Shown piece by piece: positions 1 to 5,460 of a stretch of DNA of 8,158 bases. The position numbers and the translations under genes are program-made. Each line of letters opens with the position of its first letter. Position 1 is the first letter of the stretch. The DNA comes from Chitinophagales bacterium. GTDB lineage: Bacteria; Bacteroidota; Bacteroidia; Chitinophagales; UBA2359. The DNA lies in the NCBI GenBank assembly GCA_020631035.1, contig JAHDIA010000257.1, forward strand, positions 1 to 8,158, read 5' to 3'. The notes below the pieces were generated by a model. That model was not told where the DNA came from, ran no database searches, and saw nothing but the letters and a program-made list of their open reading frames with translations.

Positions 1-49
1 GGCTCCCTACTATTTGTTCTAGAATCACTCTCCAAAAATTTTCAAAGAA
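1..49. repeat. Palindromic MITE-like repeat, copy 1 (right part only, cut by window edge)
   Basis: These 49 bases are identical to 119-167, the right part of the complete copy next door, including the terminal TTTTCAAAGAA. The left part lies outside the window. An 11-base spacer (50-60) separates it from copy 2, so the two copies form a direct tandem with a period of 118 bases. The perfect identity implies a recent duplication or gene conversion. No coding capacity is visible. Confidence 0.85.
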
Positions 50-60
50 GCATATTCATG

Positions 61-167
61 TTCTTTGACTATTTTTGCTAAAGAGAGCAATTCTTAAACA
101 AGCTATCCAGTCGCCTGCGGCTCCCTACTATTTGTTCTAGAATCACTCTCCAAAAATTTTCAAAGAA
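61..167. repeat. Palindromic MITE-like repeat, copy 2 (complete, ~107 bp)
   Basis: A complete copy bounded by inverted ends: TTCTTTGACTATTTTTG at 61-77 against the reverse complement of the right end, TTCTTTGAAAATTTTTG (15 of 17 match). Inside, a second pair of arms (90-101 and 132-143) is complementary at 10 of 12 positions. The centre holds a small GC-rich hairpin, AGTCG-CCTG-CGGCT. The whole unit is thus one long imperfect palindrome. A 38-base core (90-127) is identical to 4158-4195 in copy 3. The unit ends 40 bases before the ffh start, so the ffh transcript or promoter must run through or begin in or near it. It has no transposase gene and would need one acting in trans. A REP/BIME-type hairpin family is the alternative. 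Confidence 0.8.
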
Positions 168-207
168 CCAATATTACAAACGTAGCATTAATATAAACAA
201 TAAATAA

Positions 208-1557
208 ATGTTTGAGAGTTTACAGGAACGGATGGATAAAGCCTTTAAGACCCTAAAAGGGCAAGGTTCTATTACCGAAATAAATGTGGCAAGTACCGTA
301 AAGGAAATCAGAAGAGCCTTGGTTGAGGCAGATGTCAACTACAAAATTGCCAAAGATTTTACCAGTAAGGTAAAGGACAAAGCAATGGGTGAGTCAGTTT
401 TAACGGCTGTTTCGCCCAGTCAATTGATGGTCAAAATTGTCAATGATGAGTTGACCCAATTGATGGGAGGAACTGCTGCTCCCTTTAAATTGGAAGGCAA
501 ACCCGCAGTTGTTTTGATGGCAGGATTGCAAGGATCGGGTAAAACAACTTTTACTGGTAAGCTCGCCAATTATATCAAAAGTAAAATGGGCAAAAAGGTC
601 TTGATGGCTGCTTGTGATGTATACCGTCCTGCGGCAATTGACCAGTTGCATGTTTTGGGTGAACAAATCAAAGTTGAAGTATATTCAGAAAAAGACAACA
701 ACAATCCTGTTGAGATTGCTAAAAATGCCCTTCAGCACGCCCAAAATCATGGATTTAGTGTGTTGATTGTCGATACAGCAGGACGTTTGGCAATTGATGA
801 GGAAATGATGGTCGAAATCACCAACATCAAAAATACCATTACACCTGATGAAACCTTGTTTGTGGTAGACTCGATGACGGGACAAGATGCAGTCAATACG
901 GCAAAAGCCTTTAATGATCGACTGGATTTTGATGGTGTGGTCTTATCTAAATTGGATGGAGATTCAAGAGGGGGGGCAGCCCTTTCTATCCGTTATGTAG
1001 TGGACAAGCCCATTAAGTTCATCAGTACAGGGGAAAAATTAGACAAAATTGATCTTTTTCACCCTGATAGGATGGCTCAAAGAATCCTGGGAATGGGAGA
1101 CATCGTTTCTTTTGTGGAAAGAGCGCAAGAACAGTTCGACGAAAAAGAAGCCGAAAAACTCCAAAAGAAAATTCGTAAGAACAAATTTGACTTCAACGAT
1201 TTCCACCAGCAATTGAAGCAATTGCGCAAAATGGGAAATGTCAAAGATTTGCTGGCTATGATTCCTGGTGCAAGTAAAATGCTCAAGGATGTAGAAATAG
1301 ATGAAAAAGACTTTAGACGTATGGAAGCCATCATTTTGTCTATGACGCCTTACGAAAGAGAAAATCCTGAAACCTTGGATGAAAAAAGTAGAAGACAACG
1401 CATCGCCAAAGGTTGTGGAATGACTCAAGAAGAAATTACTCGCTTTGTTAAGGAATTCAACAATATGAAAAAAATGTTGAAACAAATGAGTGCGCTTGGT
1501 TTGACAGGAGGCAAAAGTGGTCCCAAACTAGGGCGTTTGCCATTTGGTCGTCGATAA
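208..1557 (+). CDS. ffh: Signal recognition particle protein Ffh (SRP54 GTPase)
   Basis: Ffh binds the small SRP RNA, captures signal sequences or transmembrane segments emerging from the ribosome, and docks with FtsY at the membrane by paired GTP hydrolysis. The 449-residue length is normal for the family. The N domain is about residues 1-95. The G domain is about 96-295, with the P-loop GLQGSGKTT (106-114), DVYRPAA (137-143), DTAGR (189-193), SKLDGDSRGG (247-256, the TKxD-equivalent box) and the closing loop FISTGEK (271-277). The M domain is about 300-449, with the RNA-binding SRRQRIAKGCG (394-404) and a Met/Lys-rich helix (FNNMKKMLKQM). The usual Ser of RIAxGSG is Cys here (residue 403). 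The ATG follows an A/T-rich leader with no Shine-Dalgarno, usual for Bacteroidota. Its only close upstream neighbour in view is the tandem repeat; thrA follows 110 bases downstream. Confidence 0.98.
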   Translation: MFESLQERMDKAFKTLKGQGSITEINVASTVKEIRRALVEADVNYKIAKDFTSKVKDKAMGESVLTAVSPSQLMVKIVNDELTQLMGGTAAPFKLEGKPAVVLMAGLQGSGKTTFTGKLANYIKSKMGKKVLMAACDVYRPAAIDQLHVLGEQIKVEVYSEKDNNNPVEIAKNALQHAQNHGFSVLIVDTAGRLAIDEEMMVEITNIKNTITPDETLFVVDSMTGQDAVNTAKAFNDRLDFDGVVLSKLDGDSRGGAALSIRYVVDKPIKFISTGEKLDKIDLFHPDRMAQRILGMGDIVSFVERAQEQFDEKEAEKLQKKIRKNKFDFNDFHQQLKQLRKMGNVKDLLAMIPGASKMLKDVEIDEKDFRRMEAIILSMTPYERENPETLDEKSRRQRIAKGCGMTQEEITRFVKEFNNMKKMLKQMSALGLTGGKSGPKLGRLPFGRR

Positions 1558-1562
1558 GTTTG
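1536..1562 (+). promoter_or_regulatory. Candidate Bacteroidota-type promoter for thrA, overlapping the ffh stop
   Basis: TAAGTTTG (1555-1562) matches the -7 consensus TAnnTTTG and includes the ffh TAA stop. A TTTG lies at 1536-1539, giving 15 bases of spacing, somewhat shorter than the usual 17-23. Transcription from it would start near 1570 and give a thrA leader of about 100 nt containing the 1607-1645 hairpin. The elements are short and could be chance matches. Confidence 0.3.
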
Positions 1563-1606
1563 GCATTTATTTAGAGCAAGTAAAAATAAAACCAACTACA
1601 AATTCA

Positions 1607-1645
1607 CTTTCATTAAACAGGTCTTATTGACTTGTTTAATGAAAG
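1607..1645 (+). terminator. Strong hairpin between ffh and thrA: terminator or thrA leader structure
   Basis: Arms CTTTCATTAAACAGGTC (1607-1623) and GACTTGTTTAATGAAAG (1629-1645) form a 17-bp stem, 16 Watson-Crick pairs plus one G-U, closed by the loop TTATT. No U-tract follows on the + strand (CAAAACAACT), so a classical intrinsic terminator is not clear. Lying 22 bases before the thrA ATG, it may end ffh transcription, attenuate thrA, or protect a processed mRNA end. I see no Thr/Ile-rich leader peptide before it, so E. coli-style attenuation is not supported. Confidence 0.55.
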
Positions 1646-1667
1646 CAAAACAACTACTCCCTAAATT

Positions 1668-4127
1668 ATGAAAGTCCTAAAATTTGGTGGCAGTTCTGTC
1701 GCAACTTCTGAAAGAATCAAACAGGTTTGCAAAATTATCAACGGTTTTGTTGAAAACAAAGAGCAACTATTGGTTGTCGTATCAGCGTTTGGTGGGGTGA
1801 CCGACCAATTGATCAATATGGCAAAGGCTGCCGAAAATGGCGACCGCAAGTATGAAGAACAATTGCTCGACCTGTACAATCGACACTTTAAAACTGCCCA
1901 AGAATTGCTTGGGGGAGAATCTTTAGAAATCGTTGCTAAATTTTTAGAACAAAAAGTCAACAATCTGAGCAGCTTGATGCAAGGGGTTTATTTGCTTCAA
2001 GAACTCAGCCCTCGTATGTTGGACCGAGTAGCCAGTTTTGGTGAATTGCTTTCTTCTTACATCATTTATCATTATGTAAACAACACTTTGGGTTCTACCA
2101 AATTCATTGATTCTAGGGAAGTGATCAAAACCGATAGTCAATTTGGAGCGGCTAAAGTCCATTTTGCTCAAACCAACAAATTGCTCAACGAAGCCTATGA
2201 TGCCAATATCAATATTCACATTATGGGCGGTTTTATTGCTTCTGACCAAAACAATATAACGACAACGCTTGGACGAGGTGGCTCGGATTATACAGCCGCT
2301 ATTGTATCGGCAGGATTGGGCGCAAGTGAACTAGAAATATGGACGGATGTAGATGGGGTAATGACGGCAGATCCACGCAAAGTCAAACGTGCCTTTACGC
2401 TTGACTCTATGACTTATGAAGAAGCCCTTGAAATGTCGCACTTTGGTGCCAAGGTCATCCATCCGCCGACCATTCAGCCTGTATTGGAAAACAACATCCC
2501 CATTCGTATTCGCAATACCTTCAATCCCAAATTTCCAGGCACACTCATTACCCGTACCTCTAAGGATACGCTAACAGTCAAAGGTATTTCGTCTATTAGT
2601 GATGTTGCCCTTATCAACATACAAGGAAGTGGACTCATTGGCGTGACAGGTATCGCTGGTAGACTGTTTAAAACTTTGTCACAAGCCAATGTCAACATCA
2701 TTTTGATTACCCAAGCCTCTTCAGAACATTCGATTTGTTTTGCCATTCGCCCCAATCAAGCCGAAGCAGCCCAAAAAGCCATAGAACAAGAGTTTGAATC
2801 TGAAATCAATATGGGAATGGTACAAAGTCCACAGATACAAAACAATCTGTCGATAGTGGCTGTGGTTGGATCAAAAATGAAAAAAACAACAGGTATTTCT
2901 GGTAAACTGTTCAAAGCTTTGGGCAACAATGGTGTCAATGTATATGCCATTGCACAGGGTTCGTCTGAGTTGAACATCTCGGTGGTCATCAACAAAAGCG
3001 ATGAAAGCAAGAGCATCAGTGCCCTCCACCAAGCATTTTTCACCAATGATACCAACACCATTAATATCTTTTTGATTGGTTCTGGTTTGATTGCCTCTAC
3101 CCTATTGGATCAAATCAATACCCAAAAAACAGAATTAAAAGAAAAAATGGGTCTAGAATTGCGTTTGGCAGGATTGACCAATAGCCGCAAAATGCTGTTC
3201 AATGCCAAAGGTATGGATACCCACAATTGGAAAGAAAACTTAGAAAATTCAGACTTAGAGGCAAATATTGCTGACTTTTTCGACAATGTGGTCGAACTCA
3301 ATCTACCCAACTCTATTTTAGTTGATTGTACTGCCAGCAATGTGCCCAGTCAATACTATCCCCAAATCTTACAATCGAGTATCTCAATTGTCACTCCTAA
3401 TAAGATTGCCAACTCTAGTTCACTCAAAGAGTATAAATTGTTGCGCCAATTGGCAAAGAAACACGATGCAGGATTTTTGTACGAAACCAATGTTGGTGCT
3501 GGCTTGCCCGTTATCTCAACCCTTAAAGATTTGTTGAGAAGTGGTGACCAAATCACCAAAATTGAAGCGGTGCTTTCAGGTTCCTTGTCTTTTATTTTCA
3601 ACACCTACAATGGTACACAAGGTTTTGCCGATGTTGTAAGCTTGGCAAAAGACAAGGGCTATACCGAGCCTGATCCGAGAGATGATTTGAGCGGCAAAGA
3701 TGTTGCTCGTAAGGCACTCATACTTGCCCGTGAAATTGGACAAGACATTGAGATGGAAGACATCGAAATTGAAAACATCTTACCCCAAGCTTGTATAGAA
3801 GCCCCTGATGTGGTCTCGTTTATGGATACATTGGAAAAACACGACGAAGCATTTAAGCTAAAACACATTGCTGCCGCAGAAAAAGGCTGCGTGTTGCGTA
3901 TGTTGTGTACCATAGATCAAAATAAGACCCAAATTGGCTTAAAAGCAGTAGATGCGGATAATCCATTCTACAATTTATCTGGTAGTGACAATATGATTGT
4001 GTTTACTTCCAAACGATACCGCGACCGCCCATTGGTCGTCAAAGGTCCTGGCGCAGGCGCCGCTGTTACTGCTGCGGGAGTCTTCGCTGAAATCATTCAA
4101 ATTGGCAACAATATTCCAAAAATGTGA
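1668..4127 (+). CDS. thrA: Bifunctional aspartokinase I / homoserine dehydrogenase I
   Basis: Catalyses the first step of the aspartate pathway (aspartate to aspartyl phosphate, ATP-dependent) and the third (aspartate semialdehyde to homoserine, NAD(P)H-dependent), in the cytosol. At 819 residues it matches the ~820 of E. coli ThrA. The kinase domain is about 1-295: KFGGSSV (5-11), SFGELLSSYI (123-132), LGRGGSDYTAA (201-211) and WTDVDGVMTADPR (225-237). Two ACT domains follow (~315-380 and ~395-455). Their ITQASSE and IAQGSSE segments carry the Gln residues (349 and 430) that align with the threonine-sensing Gln of plant AK-HSDH, so threonine feedback inhibition is likely. The dehydrogenase is about 465-819: nucleotide loop LIGSGLIAS (469-477, third Gly replaced by Ala), VTPNKIAN (575-582), ETNVGAGLPVI (606-616), DDLSGKDVARK (672-682) with the catalytic Asp/Lys region, and C-terminal GPGAGAAVTAAGVFAEI. 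The last codons and the stop are altered by a repeat insertion (see 4116-4257). thrB follows 346 bases downstream. Confidence 0.97.
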   Translation: MKVLKFGGSSVATSERIKQVCKIINGFVENKEQLLVVVSAFGGVTDQLINMAKAAENGDRKYEEQLLDLYNRHFKTAQELLGGESLEIVAKFLEQKVNNLSSLMQGVYLLQELSPRMLDRVASFGELLSSYIIYHYVNNTLGSTKFIDSREVIKTDSQFGAAKVHFAQTNKLLNEAYDANINIHIMGGFIASDQNNITTTLGRGGSDYTAAIVSAGLGASELEIWTDVDGVMTADPRKVKRAFTLDSMTYEEALEMSHFGAKVIHPPTIQPVLENNIPIRIRNTFNPKFPGTLITRTSKDTLTVKGISSISDVALINIQGSGLIGVTGIAGRLFKTLSQANVNIILITQASSEHSICFAIRPNQAEAAQKAIEQEFESEINMGMVQSPQIQNNLSIVAVVGSKMKKTTGISGKLFKALGNNGVNVYAIAQGSSELNISVVINKSDESKSISALHQAFFTNDTNTINIFLIGSGLIASTLLDQINTQKTELKEKMGLELRLAGLTNSRKMLFNAKGMDTHNWKENLENSDLEANIADFFDNVVELNLPNSILVDCTASNVPSQYYPQILQSSISIVTPNKIANSSSLKEYKLLRQLAKKHDAGFLYETNVGAGLPVISTLKDLLRSGDQITKIEAVLSGSLSFIFNTYNGTQGFADVVSLAKDKGYTEPDPRDDLSGKDVARKALILAREIGQDIEMEDIEIENILPQACIEAPDVVSFMDTLEKHDEAFKLKHIAAAEKGCVLRMLCTIDQNKTQIGLKAVDADNPFYNLSGSDNMIVFTSKRYRDRPLVVKGPGAGAAVTAAGVFAEIIQIGNNIPKM
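4116..4125. repeat. Target-site duplication, left copy (CCAAAAATGT)
   Basis: These ten bases encode Pro-Lys-Met of ThrA plus the T of its TGA stop. They are repeated exactly at 4248-4257, on the far side of repeat copy 3. A perfect 10-bp direct repeat hugging an element with inverted ends is the expected trace of transposition. Confidence 0.75.
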
Positions 4128-4247
4128 TTCTTTGACAATTTTTGCGGAATAGAGTTGATTCTTAAACAAGCTATCCAGTCGCCTGCGGCTCCCTAAATTT
4201 GTTCAAGAATCACTTCATGCTCCAATCCCAAAAAAACTGTCAAATAG
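4126..4247. mobile_element. MITE-like palindromic element, copy 3, inserted at the thrA stop codon
   Basis: This copy, diverged from copies 1-2, shares a 38-base identical core with copy 2 (4158-4195). Its ends are inverted: TTTGACA (4132-4138 region) against TGTCAAA at 4238-4244, continuing into T-rich/A-rich flanks. The inner arms 4156-4169 and 4199-4212 pair at 13 of 14 positions, and the central AGTCG-CCTG-CGGCT hairpin is kept. Its right part has ~13 extra bases relative to copy 2, making it ~122 bp. It lies between two copies of CCAAAAATGT, and its first bases (GA) complete the thrA TGA stop. It has no coding capacity and is presumably non-autonomous. The responsible transposase family cannot be read from the window. 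Transcribed, it would form a long 3'-UTR hairpin for thrA. Confidence 0.75.
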
Positions 4248-4257
4248 CCAAAAATGT
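4248..4257. repeat. Target-site duplication, right copy, followed by the ancestral thrA stop
   Basis: An exact copy of 4116-4125. Read in the thrA frame it gives CCA AAA ATG followed by TAG (4257-4259), the same Pro-Lys-Met end and a stop. This stretch is inferred to be the original thrA 3' end, displaced by the insertion. Confidence 0.75.
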
Positions 4258-4473
4258 AGGATAATTAATTTTTTTATCAAATCTAAATAACTAGATTTGA
4301 GATTATTCGTATAAAGTACATAGTGGTTTTTGCATAAACACAACACACTCACTCTTATCTTTCAATGAATTAACACAATTTGCTATGTATATTTTGTGGT
4401 AGTGCTTCATATATCTACCATTAAATGAATAAGAAAAATACTTTCAAACAAGTTTCAACTAAGACAAATATAA
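4258..4473. other. A/T-rich intergenic leader of thrB
   Basis: No gene is seen on either strand. It contains the 9-6-9 palindrome with an embedded TAnnTTTG box (4277-4300), a second possible promoter (TTTG at 4329-4332, then TATCTTTC at 4356-4363 after 23 bases), and a weak 6-bp inverted repeat TGGTAG/CTACCA (4397-4402, 4415-4420). Before the element inserted, this stretch directly followed the original thrA stop, so thrA and thrB were already more than 200 bases apart. Confidence 0.6.
4277..4300 (+). promoter_or_regulatory. Perfect palindrome overlapping a -7 promoter box upstream of thrB (candidate operator)
   Basis: TCAAATCTA (4277-4285) and TAGATTTGA (4292-4300) are perfect 9-base inverted arms around AATAAC. 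The right arm contains TAGATTTG (4292-4299), an exact match to the Bacteroidota -7 consensus TAnnTTTG. The -33 position holds only a T-run, not a clear TTTG. A repressor bound here would occlude the promoter. It could instead be a small RNA hairpin in a leader starting further upstream. Confidence 0.4.
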
Positions 4474-5424
4474 ATGAGTGACATCCAAGTTGGTAAATCG
4501 GGTATTCGAGCCTATGCTCCTGCAACCATTGGCAACATAAGCTGCGGTTTTGACCTATTGGGTATGGCAGTAGATGAACCTGGTGATGTGGTTCAAGTAA
4601 AATTGAATTACGATAGAAAAGTACGCATCATTGAAATCGTTGGAGACGGTGGTCGCCTACCTATGGAAGTGGACCAAAACACCGCAGGTATTGCTGTCAA
4701 AGCCCTCAAAAAGCACATCCAAAAAGGTAGGGGAATCGACATCATTTTGCACAAAAACCTACCACTTTGTAGTGGCATGGGGTCTAGTGCTGCTAGTGCT
4801 GTCGCTGCCTTAATGGCCGCCAACAAAATATGGGGAGAAAAATTGACCAAGCAGGAATTGATTCCTTTCGCTCTCAAAGCCGAAGCCAAAATATCGGGTT
4901 CTGTCCATGGCGACAATGCCATTCCTTCGCTTTTGGGGGGTATTGTCCTCATTACCTCCTACAATCCACTCAAATACATTCAACTACCGATTCCCAAAAA
5001 ACTGTATGTCACCCTCACCCATCCTCAGTTTGAAATTTCGACCAGGGAAGCCAGAGAATTGGTGCCCAAAGAAATTCCGACCAAAAAGGTCATCAAACAA
5101 AATGCGTGTATTGCGAGCTTTGTCGCAGGTTGCTACCAAAACAATCTCGAACTAATCAAAGACAGTATGCACGATTATATAGCGCAGCCCAAGCGTTATA
5201 AACTCATTAAGGGCTTTTCTCAAATGGAATCGGCCATTCACAATCTAGGTGCCTTCAATTTGGGTATTTCAGGTTCTGGTCCATCGGTTTTTTCCCTCTC
5301 TAATGACCGACACCTCGCCACCAAGGCAGGCCGCATTATGCAAAAGTATTTTTATCAAAACAAATACAAATGTGAAGTCTATGTCTCCAAAGTCAACAAA
5401 GTAGGAGCGGTTGTTTTGGAATAG
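4474..5424 (+). CDS. thrB: Homoserine kinase (GHMP kinase family)
   Basis: Phosphorylates L-homoserine with ATP to O-phosphohomoserine, the substrate of threonine synthase; cytosolic. The length (316 aa) is normal. The three GHMP-kinase signatures are present: PATIGNISCGFDLLG (16-30), PLCSGMGSSAAS (97-108, the phosphate-binding loop) and GISGSGPSVFSL (264-275). HGDNAIPSLLGG (145-156) matches the family's conserved GxNVxPxLLGG segment. The start is fixed by an in-frame TAA immediately before the ATG (4471-4473); no Shine-Dalgarno is seen. It consumes the homoserine made by the upstream ThrA, but the 346-base gap and its own promoter-like signals suggest at least partly independent transcription. 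No thrC follows; the next gene is convergent. Confidence 0.96.
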   Translation: MSDIQVGKSGIRAYAPATIGNISCGFDLLGMAVDEPGDVVQVKLNYDRKVRIIEIVGDGGRLPMEVDQNTAGIAVKALKKHIQKGRGIDIILHKNLPLCSGMGSSAASAVAALMAANKIWGEKLTKQELIPFALKAEAKISGSVHGDNAIPSLLGGIVLITSYNPLKYIQLPIPKKLYVTLTHPQFEISTREARELVPKEIPTKKVIKQNACIASFVAGCYQNNLELIKDSMHDYIAQPKRYKLIKGFSQMESAIHNLGAFNLGISGSGPSVFSLSNDRHLATKAGRIMQKYFYQNKYKCEVYVSKVNKVGAVVLE

Positions 5425-5458
5425 TTGTGGGTTTGAGTTGTGGGTTGTGAATTGTGAA
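5425..5458. repeat. Degenerate heptamer tandem repeat (TTGTGRR)
   Basis: The gap between two convergent stops is built of TTGTGGG, TTTGAG, TTGTGGG, TTGTGAA, TTGTGAA in a row (five units, one a 6-mer). Such short tandem repeats can grow by slippage. No bidirectional terminator hairpin is seen here. Confidence 0.6.
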
Positions 5459-5460
5459 TC

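Noticed and set aside
70..77. TATTTTTG inside repeat copy 2 as a -7 promoter box for ffh
   Set aside because: It matches TAnnTTTG, but no TTTG lies at the expected upstream distance, the match is absent in copy 3, and such strings are common in A/T-rich DNA.
1..167. CRISPR-like direct repeats
   Set aside because: Only two ~107-base palindromic units with an 11-base spacer are seen. The unit is far too long and the spacer too short, and a third copy is dispersed 4 kb away.
1039..1485. 148-codon - strand ORF inside ffh
   Set aside because: It is antisense to the M domain of a clearly real gene. Its Phe-rich composition is what an antisense reading of Lys/Glu codons gives.
1581..1667. Thr/Ile-rich leader peptide for classical thr attenuation
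   Set aside because: No short ORF with a run of Thr or Ile codons was found before the hairpin.
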